This document shows, one piece after another, positions 45,902 to 53,931 of a DNA stretch of 64,000 bases (the first letter of the stretch is position 1; each line of letters begins with the position of its first letter). This DNA is from Enterocloster bolteae (lineage in GTDB: Bacteria; Bacillota; Clostridia; Lachnospirales; Lachnospiraceae): contig NZ_CP022464.2 of the NCBI RefSeq assembly GCF_002234575.2, forward strand, positions 6,448,001 through 6,512,000. The letters run 5' to 3'. The notes beneath the pieces were generated by a model. That model was not told the DNA's origin, searched no databases, and saw nothing but the letters and a program-made list of their open reading frames with translations. The position numbers were made by a program, and so were the translations under genes.

Positions 45902-48404
45902 ATGAGGTAGGCACCCTGCGCCTTGCTGACTTTCATCAGTAGGTTTCAGGGAGCCGCCTCCCAAACCGGACGTACACCTCTCAGCGTATCCGGCTTTCCA
46001 TGAATCACCTTGATTCTTTGGTTTCGTGTAAGAGTTCAAAGCAGTCAGGGCAGAGAGCCAGAGATTTTCTTCTTATTTTCAGCATTTTCTGCTCAAATAT
46101 ATCCCTGCCTTTCAGCGATTTCAGCGTTCTTACGTGGTGCATACATAAATAGTCTGCATGTTCCCCGCAAATCTCGCATACTCCGGCCTTTATGCGGTTT
46201 ACTATCGTGTGCCTGCTGTCATATTTCCTATAACTCGGCATAACGTCTGCCACATTGTCATAGCCGTCGCTGTGCTTTCTGAATCCATCATGGTAAAATT
46301 CGCAGTATTTACGTCCCTTAGTTGTATCGTATGGGATTCTCAGTACTCCGTTTACCATGTGCCGCTTCTTAATAACACTGACATTCGTTCTGTGCTTTCC
46401 TGCCAGAGTTTTTAACATGCTGTACCGCACCATGTAGTAATACTTGTGCAATGCGCCTACGTTTTCTGCTATCCGATAGAAGTTATATAACCCTCGAATT
46501 TCGGAATTGAAAGTAGACACAATCTCTGCATCGCTGCGGTTCATCAGGTCTTTCCTTGGCATAGGCCGCCACATTTCTTTGCCTGTGTCATTGTTGCGTT
46601 TCACCTGTATCGCTCCCCGTTCCATCGCTTTTTTAATCCATTTTTCTTTCGGCATATACAGGAATACTTTTCCATACCACACCCGTTTCATGTCGCCGTT
46701 TTTACAACGCTTCATGTTCTTGGAATGGATTACTTTGAAATCGTACCCCAGATAGCGTACCGGCTTACTGGAATGGGTGACTTTCGTCTTTTCCTCGGAC
46801 ATTTCCAAATGCAGTTTTTCTTGGAGAAAGATTTTTACATCTTCCTTGATTTTTTCTGCGTCCTTTTTGGAGCCGATAACGCCAATTACAAAATCATCGG
46901 CGTAACGGTTGTACTGGATTTTCTTGAAGCCCTCCTCAAACGGATTGTAATAGTGCTGATCCATCTTCTTCCTTCTGGAATCCTTAAATTCTTTTACCAG
47001 TTCAGGAGTTGATTTTTCTGCGCCCATTAACGCTTTACGTGCCTTTCTGTATCTCCGGGACGCCCGCTCGTATTCTCTGGTCGTCCTTCTGCGTTCTGGC
47101 TCGCAATCATACTTTTCTTTGTATTCCTGCATATAGTTGTCCAGTTCGCTGAGGTAGATGTTTGCACATATCGGACTGATACCGCTGCCCTGCGGAACAC
47201 CGGAGTAGGTGCAGTTGTACTGCCATTGTTCCATATATCCGGCTTTCAGGAACTTCCAGATTAGACCGATAAAAGCCTCGTCTGAAATCCTTTTCCGCAG
47301 TAATTCAACCAACACATGATGGTCGAAGTTATCAAAGCACGCCTTAATGTCTCCCTCGACAATCCATGTAACACCTGTGAAGTTTTTCTTCACTTGCGTA
47401 AGTGCCGTGTGACAGCTTCTTTTTGGTCTGAAACCGTGTGAATTGTTGCTGAATGTCGGCTCATAGATTGCTTCAAGAATCATTCTGACCACTTCCTGCA
47501 CTAACTTATCATCAGTAGAAGTGATTCCCAACGGGCGAAGTTTCCCGTTCTTTTTAGGAATGTACTTTCTTTTTGCAGGCTTTGGCTGATATGTCCTGTT
47601 GCGTATGGATTCAATAATCCGGTTAATTCTCGGCAGGCTCATGTTGTCCAGCGTCTGCCCGTCTACCCCCTGCGTCATGCTCCCCTGCGATTTCGCAATG
47701 TTCGCATATGCAAGGAGATAGAACTCTGGATTGTATAGGTTGCGATATAATCTTTCATATTTGTTGTTACTTACACTTGCCTTTTCTTCAAGGCTTTTCA
47801 AGACATGAATCGGATTTCTCATAGTGTCTCACACACCATCCTTTCTGTTTTGAAAATGATTCACTGTTCCCCTTTGCCATGTAGACGGCTTTCCCGTCCG
47901 CAGACTACTATGGGAACTCTGTTGCCATGGTGAATATTCAGAACCCCGCATTTCAGCGTTTTCATAGCCTTTCGGCATTTCACTTTAGGCAATCCCCGTT
48001 TAGTACGGTATAAACAAGCGTTCCACGTTGTCGGTATGTGACGTTCGCCTTTTTCCACTTTCCCGTGGCTGAACCTGCTCCGAGTATCAGCAGCCGCATA
48101 GCCAAACAATGCGACTGTCAGGAACACTGACGAGTACAACCTCTCTACGTCAGGGGTACGCTCTTGGTCCCGATTTCAGGCTGTCATTCAAGCAGTCTAG
48201 CTTCCATCCTCATACGTGGATTTTCATTCCGTCACGCCGGCGCTTCTGAGGCTTCAGCGCCCCGTGTCCTCCGTCATGCTATGGTCGCCCTCCGGTTTCC
48301 CTTTTGGGGTAAGACGGGGAATGATAGGTTGCGGCACAATGCCGCTTGATACTTTTACCTACTACTTGCTCAAGGTAGGATTTATACCGCCCTTACGGGC
48401 GCAC
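45902..48404 (-). mobile_element. Group II intron in virD4
   Basis: 2,503 nt on the minus strand. The 5' end reads GTGCGCCCG, matching the GUGYG consensus, and the 3' end is CTACCTCAT (AY). A domain V-like hairpin (AGCCGGATACGC...GTACGTCCGGTT) lies near 45955-45995. Exact removal joins AAACCGA with ATTTGATGCAG, giving K-P-N-L-M-Q, the expected virD4 sequence. It encodes a full reverse transcriptase-maturase. The 5' domain I region (about 47823-48404) holds no other gene. Confidence 0.93.
46005..47822 (-). CDS. ltrA: Group II intron reverse transcriptase/maturase
   Basis: 605 residues. RT motifs: KLRPLGITSTDDKLVQEVVR, GDIKACFDNFDHH, SGVPQGSGISPICANIYL and the catalytic YADDF. A maturase (X) domain follows (about 390-500), then an HNH nuclease motif CEICGEHADYLCMHHV ... 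LCPDCFELLH. All parts look intact, so splicing help and retrohoming are plausible. Encoded in intron domain IV, in the orientation of virD4. Confidence 0.95.
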   Translation of the reverse strand: MRNPIHVLKSLEEKASVSNNKYERLYRNLYNPEFYLLAYANIAKSQGSMTQGVDGQTLDNMSLPRINRIIESIRNRTYQPKPAKRKYIPKKNGKLRPLGITSTDDKLVQEVVRMILEAIYEPTFSNNSHGFRPKRSCHTALTQVKKNFTGVTWIVEGDIKACFDNFDHHVLVELLRKRISDEAFIGLIWKFLKAGYMEQWQYNCTYSGVPQGSGISPICANIYLSELDNYMQEYKEKYDCEPERRRTTREYERASRRYRKARKALMGAEKSTPELVKEFKDSRRKKMDQHYYNPFEEGFKKIQYNRYADDFVIGVIGSKKDAEKIKEDVKIFLQEKLHLEMSEEKTKVTHSSKPVRYLGYDFKVIHSKNMKRCKNGDMKRVWYGKVFLYMPKEKWIKKAMERGAIQVKRNNDTGKEMWRPMPRKDLMNRSDAEIVSTFNSEIRGLYNFYRIAENVGALHKYYYMVRYSMLKTLAGKHRTNVSVIKKRHMVNGVLRIPYDTTKGRKYCEFYHDGFRKHSDGYDNVADVMPSYRKYDSRHTIVNRIKAGVCEICGEHADYLCMHHVRTLKSLKGRDIFEQKMLKIRRKSLALCPDCFELLHETKESR

Positions 48405-48888
48405 TCGGTTTGAGCCAGAAGCGGGTCTTACCGGAACCGGAGCCGCCGATCACCAGCACATTTTTGTTTCTGGCGGTCTTTGGGTCCTTGGGTCGGCTGT
48501 TCATGGTCAGGCTTTCGGTTTTTGTGAGAATGACATTGTTCTGGAACACCGGGTCGATGTAGGGAGCAATATCCTCACGGGTCCCCCAACGGGCAGAGCC
48601 ATACTCCATACCGTGACGGTACTTCTTGGCGTTTTTACTTTTGAGGTACACCGCCAGACGCAGGCCAGCACCGCAGCACAGCCCCACCAGCAGATCCAAC
48701 GGGTGCAGGCTGGGCCAGAAGCTTTGCAGCGCCCCAGGCAGGACAGCAAACAGAGAAAGGAATTTCTCTGAAGCATTTGCCCCCTGAGCCAATCGCCATG
48801 CCTCCCCGAAGTTGGTAGCAAACAGCCCCATCAGGAGATAGGGCAGGTTCAGCAAAACGAGCTTTTTGGTGTCAAACTGCTTTTTCAT
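48405..48888 (-). pseudogene. virD4, 5' segment (exon 1)
   Basis: 161 codons plus one base. Two N-terminal membrane regions (LVLLNLPYLLMGLFA, LDLLVGLCCGAGLRLAVYL), then GMEYGSARWGTREDIAPY and Walker A VLVIGGSGSGKTRFWLKP (residues 144-161). The intron follows directly. The stop at 48382 comes from unspliced intron sequence. Overlaps pcfB by 4 bp. Confidence 0.93.
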
Positions 48889-49385
48889 CGTTCCAGCTCC
48901 TTTCGCTTGGTGCGGTCCACCACGGCATTTTTGACCATCTCTTTGAACTGACTGAGTTTTGCCAGCACAGACGGGCGTTCCGTTTTCTCGGCCTTCTTGA
49001 CCTTTTTGCTGGTGTACTCGGTAAATGCAGCGGTCAGCGCATCGGCGTCACGGCCTTTGAAAAAGATCAGGTACTTGGGTGGGGAGCTGCTGCGGTCTTT
49101 CTTCACCGCATAATCCACACCATATTTCCGGGCGATCTTCTCAAATTCCTTGATGGAAGGGTCTGTGATCTCGATATTGGAGATCCCCTGATTCTGACCA
49201 ATGAGCTGCTTGACGGTCTGTTTTCCGTGGGGTGTCACAGGAGCATCACGGCTTCTTTTCTTTTGCAGCTTCTTTTCCTTGCAGTGGGCCATGTACTTGC
49301 TGATGGCGGCTTTGAGCAGCCGACCGGTGAACTTTGTTCCGCTGACAACCAGCGTTAAAGTCCTGTTTTCCACTTCTTCCTGCAT
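48885..49385 (-). CDS. pcfB: PcfB family protein (DUF3801)
   Basis: 166 residues from MQEEVENRTLTLVVSGTKFT. GKQTVKQLIGQNQGISNIEI and EFEKIARKYGVDYAVKKD are the family hallmarks. PcfB of pCF10 and relatives is a relaxosome-associated protein that docks to the coupling ATPase. AAGGAGG is well placed for ATG 49385. Intact and overlapping virD4, as in other ICEs. Confidence 0.9.
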   Translation of the reverse strand: MQEEVENRTLTLVVSGTKFTGRLLKAAISKYMAHCKEKKLQKKRSRDAPVTPHGKQTVKQLIGQNQGISNIEITDPSIKEFEKIARKYGVDYAVKKDRSSSPPKYLIFFKGRDADALTAAFTEYTSKKVKKAEKTERPSVLAKLSQFKEMVKNAVVDRTKRKELER

Positions 49386-49474
49386 TTTCATCGCCTCCTT
49401 TCCACAAAATGTGCAGGGGTGGTGCACTTCTTTCTAAGGCGGGACCACCAGCCGCCGGAGAAAATAGTGATTTA

Positions 49475-50221
49475 TCATATCACCATCAGGATACTGTCTC
49501 GCAGTTCGGCAAAATACAGCTTGCCTTGCGGTGTTATCAGCGTATAAGAACCGGTATGTCCGTGATTGCAGTAGTCCTTTACACAAAACAGCCCTTCATT
49601 GGCTGGCTTTGCATAGGGCAGTACATTGCCGGACGCAGTGCGGTACACAAAACGCTTTTCCAGAAGAAATCGGACAAAGCGGCGTTCCGGTACATCAAGC
49701 TCTTTGGCAGTAGTTCTGAGATTGGTGCTATGCTCCAAATCAATGAACAGGTCATAGAAAGCGGCTTTACCCTCCAGCTGTGCGTTTGCTATGCGCAGAG
49801 ATACATTCTCCTCTCGCTCAGCCAGAAGATCCGAGCAGAGCTTGAGCAGCGCCTCCGGTGAAGTAGCTACTTCCCATAGCTTTTCTTTTGTGAGATAGGC
49901 CCCATGCTTGCGAATGGTAGGAAGAACCTCGTCAAAGACCCATTGCTCAAATCGTTCTGCTGATGGCAATTTACTGTGGACAATCAAACGATACAGATTT
50001 CCTTCACTGATGAATTTAGCTTTCTGTTCACGCCCCAAATTATCGGTGAGGTGGTAAAACGCCACCCCATCTTCTCTGCAATGTGTCTTTAGGGCGTTTA
50101 CTGTATCTTTGTATCCCAGCGATTTTGCAACATCAGCGCCGCAGAACAGGTATTTCCCATTTTCCTCGACTATTCGAATGCTTCCAAACTCTGGACTATT
50201 GAAAATTTCAATCTGATTCAT
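49475..50221 (-). CDS. Phage antirepressor-like protein (BRO-N + KilA-C)
   Basis: 248 residues. N-terminal BRO domain: FGSIRIVEENGKYLFCGADV, AKSLGYKDTVNALKTHC, NLYRLIVHSKLPSAERFEQW and VFDEVLPTIRKHGAYLT. C-terminal KilA-C/ANT domain with TAKELDVPERRFVRFLLEKR. Such proteins relieve repression in phages; here one probably regulates ICE gene expression. Conserved at this position in related ICEs. Confidence 0.9.
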   Translation of the reverse strand: MNQIEIFNSPEFGSIRIVEENGKYLFCGADVAKSLGYKDTVNALKTHCREDGVAFYHLTDNLGREQKAKFISEGNLYRLIVHSKLPSAERFEQWVFDEVLPTIRKHGAYLTKEKLWEVATSPEALLKLCSDLLAEREENVSLRIANAQLEGKAAFYDLFIDLEHSTNLRTTAKELDVPERRFVRFLLEKRFVYRTASGNVLPYAKPANEGLFCVKDYCNHGHTGSYTLITPQGKLYFAELRDSILMVI

Positions 50222-50257
50222 GCTGTGCCTCCTTTGGTGTAATACAAAAGCGGCTGA

Positions 50258-51136
50258 TTACCAGCCGCCTGCGTGCATATCGTGATTTACCAGTGAAGTG
50301 TAGTGGTTATTCATGGTGGTAGGAGCGTTGAACAGCACTGCAAGCAGGTACTGCTTGATGTTGCGTACCTGGGTGGTGTTCTTTTGCAGACAGTCCATGA
50401 CAAACTCGATGTGAGAGCTGTCCAGCTTCAAAAAGCGGGAGCGTACAATCTCGTGAGGAAAGTCCGCGCCAGAGATCCGGGTGGTCTTTCGTTTGGCACA
50501 GACCGTTTCTACCAACAGCTCTACAATCTCATTCAGGTCATCCAGGTAGAGAGGATAACGCTGCTTCAGACAGTCATACTCGATATTCTCCAAAATCAAT
50601 TCCCGATAATTTTCTATCTCTGTGACAGACATCGCATCCCTTCCTTTCCGTTCCGGCGGTATTGCCGCCGCTGTTTCCCGGAAGGGAATGGAATCGGTAT
50701 TTGATCCATGAGTATTTTGTTTTTGGGTATTTGATTTCTTAGTATTTAATTGTGTTGGATTTTCCGGTAACGGATTTACCGCTGACGGGTTTACCGTTAT
50801 CGGGTTTTCCGACGACGGCTTATCCAACATCGGTTCTCCCTCGATGGGACGCTCAAAAATGGTATACTCATTGGCTGCGAATTTACCAGAAGCATCAGTT
50901 GTCTGTCTGCGCCGAATGTATCCGGCTGTTTCAAGCTCATTGACAGCAGAGCGGATTGCATCTTTGCTTTCTCGATTGATATAGCTGAGTCCTGACAGCG
51001 TATAATCCCAGTCATCTGGCAGAGATAACATCTGCGACAAGAGACCCTTTGCCTTCAAAGAAAGCCGTTTATCCTTTAGATGGAAATTGCTCATAACCGT
51101 GTAATCGCCAGTGCGTTCTACACGAAAAACAGCCAT
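50258..51136 (-). CDS. Replication initiator-like protein of the ICE (DUF6017)
   Basis: 292 residues. N-terminal winged helix (SNFHLKDKRLSLKAKGLLSQ, GLSYINRESKDAIRSAVNEL, ETAGYIRRRQT), a low-complexity Asn/Pro linker and the C-terminal conserved block of DUF6017 (LILENIEYDCLKQRYPLYLD, HEIVRSRFLKLDSSHIEFVM). The linker DNA around 50757-50815 has three 15-bp repeats like ACGGGTTTACCGTTA, which may be iterons or coding repeats since 15 is divisible by three. Likely part of ICE extrachromosomal replication. Confidence 0.85.
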   Translation of the reverse strand: MAVFRVERTGDYTVMSNFHLKDKRLSLKAKGLLSQMLSLPDDWDYTLSGLSYINRESKDAIRSAVNELETAGYIRRRQTTDASGKFAANEYTIFERPIEGEPMLDKPSSENPITVNPSAVNPLPENPTQLNTKKSNTQKQNTHGSNTDSIPFRETAAAIPPERKGRDAMSVTEIENYRELILENIEYDCLKQRYPLYLDDLNEIVELLVETVCAKRKTTRISGADFPHEIVRSRFLKLDSSHIEFVMDCLQKNTTQVRNIKQYLLAVLFNAPTTMNNHYTSLVNHDMHAGGW

Positions 51137-51203
51137 TTACTTCACTCCTTTCATTTCTCAGGTATGAAAAAAGCCGCAATTCATAAGAGAATTGTGGCAG
51201 CGG

Positions 51204-51392
51204 TTAGGGTCTGTCTGTATCTTTTTTCTTGCGTCGGTAGGGGCGTTTTGGCATTGGTGGTTTATCAAACAGATCCCTTTCCTGAGAAAATGGTAAGGTT
51301 TGAAAAACACGGTCAATCTCGGTGGATTCCATATCACGCTGTGAGCGGCAATCTTCTTGAATAGCTTCTCGGATTTCTCTTACAGTACACAT
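51204..51392 (-). CDS. Small hypothetical ICE protein
   Basis: 62 residues from MCTVREIREAIQEDCRSQRD; charged, with a basic C-terminus KRPYRRKKKDTDRP. ATG 51392 lies 8 nt from GGAAAGG. No family recognised. It is in the leftward parA-parB series between a DUF5720-like gene and the rep-like gene. Confidence 0.65.
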   Translation of the reverse strand: MCTVREIREAIQEDCRSQRDMESTEIDRVFQTLPFSQERDLFDKPPMPKRPYRRKKKDTDRP

Positions 51393-51420
51393 ATTCATTC
51401 CTTTCCTTTCGTTGTATCGG

Positions 51421-51693
51421 TTATGAACGACGGTGTTTTTTAGGCTTGAAGTCGATGATATGCCCCTCAATAACATGAGCATATCTCTTAATTTTGATTT
51501 CTCGACGCTGCTGGCTTTGCAGAGCTGACTGATACCCGTCCTCTGTGAGAAAAAGCCTCATTTCGTCACCGGGTTCTCCATAAGCAGTAGGGCGCAAGAC
51601 AGTAAACTCAATCATCCAGCAAGTGCTGTCCCAAAATCGCTCCACTGCAAGAATGTTGTGGCCTTTCAGCTCCCTTGCTGCAATATCTTTCAT
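51421..51693 (-). CDS. Small ICE protein (DUF5720-like)
   Basis: 90 residues from MKDIAARELKGHNILAVERF; contains WMIEFTVLRPTAYGEPGDEM and RLFLTEDGYQSALQSQQRRE. The family name is from memory of ICE-linked proteins with this start. GGGAG precedes ATG 51693. It begins 12 bp after parB. Function unknown. Confidence 0.68.
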   Translation of the reverse strand: MKDIAARELKGHNILAVERFWDSTCWMIEFTVLRPTAYGEPGDEMRLFLTEDGYQSALQSQQRREIKIKRYAHVIEGHIIDFKPKKHRRS

Positions 51694-51704
51694 AGGCTCT
51701 CCCT

Positions 51705-52634
51705 TCATCGTTCCTGATCTCGTTGGCGTTTTTTCTGCCATTGTTCCAGCAGTTTAATAATGGTTTCCTGCATTTTGGCCGGTGTATAGCTTTTGGGGAA
51801 ATACTTTCGCAAGGTATCGCTGCTCAAGGTCACTTTATCCAGATCACTCTTTTTTTCCTCTGACATGATGGCAAGCATCACATCTTCTGACAATTTCCCA
51901 TCCTGGCTGAACTTTTTCATTCGCTGAGCCTGAGAGAGAGAAGGGGTAGCCTGCTCATAGTCCATTGTTTCCACCAGCATTTGCTGTTCGTCCGGTTTCA
52001 AAAAAGAGAGTTCGTAGGCTGGATTAAATGCGATTTTCTTTTCATCCACCATATCCAAAAGCTCTGGAATCAGCTCAGTCAAACGAACATATCGCATTAC
52101 CTGGATACCGCTTCGTTCACCGGCTTCTTTTGCCACCTGGTCTCTGGCGCTCAACTTCTGTTCAACTTGAACAGAAGTCAGGTCTGTTCTTGCTCCTTGA
52201 TGTTTAATGGCTTCCAGCTTCATTTTGTAGGCAAAGGCCCTTTCACTGGGGAGCAGATTTTCTCGCTGCAAATTGCTGTCAACCATAATAATTGTGGCAG
52301 CATCGTCATCCAAGTCGCGCACAATGACAGGCATGGTTTCTTTTCCGGCCAATTCGCTGGCTCTGCGGCGTCTGTGACCGGCTACCAGCTCATAACCGCC
52401 ATCAGGCAGTGATCTGGCAATCGCAGGAACCAAAACTCCATACTTTTTGATACTGTCTGCGGTTTCTATCATTGCATCATCATCCTTGACCTTGAAGGGG
52501 TGATCCTTGAACGGATGCAGTTCAGATAGGGGAATTTCCTGAATTTTTTCCAGTTGCTCGTCTTGCCGACTTTCTTCAGTAGAAAACAGGTCATCTACTG
52601 AGGCCAGCTCTATTTTTTTCGCGCTGCTTTTCAA
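51705..52634 (-). CDS. parB: ParB/Spo0J-like partition protein
   Basis: 309 residues. IPLSELHPFKDHPFKVKDDD and YELVAGHRRRRASELAG form the ParB N-terminal (CTPase-type) domain with the GHRR box; LQRENLLPSERAFAYKMKLE and the following helix-turn-helix complete the DNA-binding core. Overlaps parA by 44 bp. With ParA it should stabilise the excised, circular ICE. Many ICEs of this type carry it at this end. Confidence 0.92.
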   Translation of the reverse strand: MKSSAKKIELASVDDLFSTEESRQDEQLEKIQEIPLSELHPFKDHPFKVKDDDAMIETADSIKKYGVLVPAIARSLPDGGYELVAGHRRRRASELAGKETMPVIVRDLDDDAATIIMVDSNLQRENLLPSERAFAYKMKLEAIKHQGARTDLTSVQVEQKLSARDQVAKEAGERSGIQVMRYVRLTELIPELLDMVDEKKIAFNPAYELSFLKPDEQQMLVETMDYEQATPSLSQAQRMKKFSQDGKLSEDVMLAIMSEEKKSDLDKVTLSSDTLRKYFPKSYTPAKMQETIIKLLEQWQKKRQRDQER

Positions 52635-53412
52635 GTTTCAATACCTCCTTCGTCAGATTTTTGTAGCCCTCAGCCACTTTGCCATTAGGATCATGGGCAT
52701 AAATGCTTTTTCCTTCAGCACTGATTTCTTTAGCCCTGACAGAATGAGGAATTTCTGATGTAAACACCTTGATCTTACTGCCATAGGTTTCGCGCAGGAG
52801 AGCGGAGATTTCTTTGGCAAAATTGGTTCGGCTGTCTACCATCGTCAGCAGAATCCCATCAATTTGCAGCTTGGGATTGATTTGTCTGCGAACCTTATTG
52901 ATAGTTTGCAAAAGCTGCTCCAAACCTTTAGCGGGAAGATACTCTGCCTGGACGGGGATTATAACCCTATTAGCGGCAGCCAGTGCATTGACCGTAAGCA
53001 TACCCAGGGAGGGCTGGCAATCAATAAGGATATGAGAGTATTGCCCCTTCAGCGTGTCCAGATATTGTCGCAGAATGGTTTCTCGGCTCATAGCGTTTAC
53101 CAGAGATACCTCCATACCAGATAGCTGGATGTCCGCAGGCATCAGGTCTACGCCCTCAGGGTGGTGCAGGATACCCTCGCCGGGACGAATTGGTTCATCC
53201 ATCAAAATACGGCCCATAGCGTCTGACAGTGTAAAGGGCAGCTTGTCAGGTTGGGGATTGCCCAAGCTGATGGTCAGGCTTCCCTGTGGGTCTCCGTCAA
53301 TCAGAAGGACTTTCTTCCCAGACTGAGCCAGACCAATTCCAAGATTGGCACAAGTGGTTGTTTTGCCGACACCACCTTTTTGGTTGGCTATGGCAATAAT
53401 CTGTGTATTCAT
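52591..53412 (-). CDS. parA: ParA-family partition ATPase
   Basis: 273 residues. Deviant Walker A KGGVGKTTTCANLG (12-25), then VLLIDGDPQGSL and SHILIDCQPSLGMLTVNALA (Walker B). Starts MNTQIIAIANQKGGVGKTT. The basic C-terminus EKQREKNRAGLSR is typical. First gene of the ICE backbone operon, 350 bp from the right attachment site. Confidence 0.94.
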   Translation of the reverse strand: MNTQIIAIANQKGGVGKTTTCANLGIGLAQSGKKVLLIDGDPQGSLTISLGNPQPDKLPFTLSDAMGRILMDEPIRPGEGILHHPEGVDLMPADIQLSGMEVSLVNAMSRETILRQYLDTLKGQYSHILIDCQPSLGMLTVNALAAANRVIIPVQAEYLPAKGLEQLLQTINKVRRQINPKLQIDGILLTMVDSRTNFAKEISALLRETYGSKIKVFTSEIPHSVRAKEISAEGKSIYAHDPNGKVAEGYKNLTKEVLKLEKQREKNRAGLSR

Positions 53413-53766
53413 GATTTCACCTCATTTCTTTCTAAGTTTAGATATGAAAAAAGTGCCTGCTCTACCTTTCCTGGGAAAGATAAAACAGGCACTTTTACTG
53501 GCTCAATACCTCTTGTAATGAGCCTCTATGTATGGTAGACTATGTCCACGAGACCATAAATATAATTAAGTCCCGACGGGAATTGAACTTTTGGCTAACG
53601 CTAAAATTCGCGCCTTTGCAAACAGAGTGCAAACAATAGGGGGCTAAAATCCTTTGTTTTTGCTTGATTTTGCTTGTACGAGGTTTACAGTGAATGTGGA
53701 GAAATGCCTTGATATAACTGCATTTTCTTTATCTCCGTTGATAGGGAATATATGCACTGGGTCCAT
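53413..53766. other. ICE right-end region
   Basis: 354 bp without a gene. It has a terminator-like hairpin (53449-53496) and two pairs of short direct repeats: TGCAAACA at 53617 and 53628 (11-bp spacing) and TTTTGCTTG at 53658 and 53668 (10-bp spacing). Such repeats near an ICE end are often integrase arm-binding sites. The parA promoter should also be here. Confidence 0.55.
53449..53496. terminator. Hairpin upstream of parA
   Basis: AAAAGTGCCTG (53449-53459) pairs perfectly with CAGGCACTTTT (53486-53496); the inner part CTTTCC...GGGAAAG can extend the stem. A-rich and T-rich flanks allow termination in both directions. It may insulate the ICE from chromosomal read-through. Confidence 0.7.
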
Positions 53767-53808
53767 CTCCTAAGCGGAAGGCCAGCGGTTCGAATCCGCT
53801 CAGGAACA
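53767..53808 (+). tRNA. tRNA-Arg(CCT) 3' fragment, right attachment site
   Basis: The anticodon loop CTCCTAA (53767-53773, anticodon CCT), stem half GCGGA, T-arm AGCGG-TTCGAAT-CCGCT (53784-53800), acceptor strand CAGGAAC (53801-53807) and discriminator A are present. The upstream sequence has no D-arm or acceptor 5' strand and pairs badly with the anticodon stem. So this is only the 3' part left by ICE integration. The intact gene should be at the ICE left end, on the plus strand, with 5' acceptor strand GTTCCTG. Confidence 0.88.
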
Positions 53809-53818
53809 CTGGATACAG

Positions 53819-53856
53819 AGCCGAAAGCCTGGTTTTACTGGGTTTTCGGCTTTTTT
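53819..53856 (+). terminator. Original terminator of the tRNA-Arg gene
   Basis: AGCCGAAA (53819-53826) pairs with TTTTCGGCT (53843-53851), followed by a T run. It lies 11 bp after the tRNA end, as expected for the gene before the ICE split it. Confidence 0.88.
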
Positions 53857-53931
53857 GTTTTTGTCGAACGATTAGCATCTTTTTATCAGCCACATTCCCC
53901 GTGGTTCCTTATACTTAAATTATACAGGAAG

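Larger units (their letters stand above)
1..53766. mobile_element. ICE (right part), integrated at tRNA-Arg(CCT)
   Basis: Backbone genes seen here are maff2, virD4, pcfB, an antirepressor, a rep-like gene, two small genes, parB and parA, all on the minus strand. This is the order seen in Tn1549-like and related Firmicutes ICEs. The right limit is set by a 3' tRNA-Arg fragment at 53767, which is what a tyrosine-integrase element leaves at its distal end. The left limit, the integrase, VirB4/VirB6 and the ICE relaxase are not in the window and should lie to the left. Three integrative mobilizable elements and a group II intron interrupt the backbone. The ICE assignment rests on gene order and families; the extent to the left is inference. 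Confidence 0.8.

Noticed and set aside
28861..48888. Broken virD4 as a sequencing or assembly error
   Set aside because: All three pieces rejoin in frame, the inserts have their own ends, recombinase and intron consensus sequences, and a shared CCAG marks the IME-3 junctions.
53767..53808. Functional tRNA-Arg gene
   Set aside because: No 5' acceptor strand or D-arm, and the anticodon stem mispairs upstream. Treated as an attachment-site fragment.
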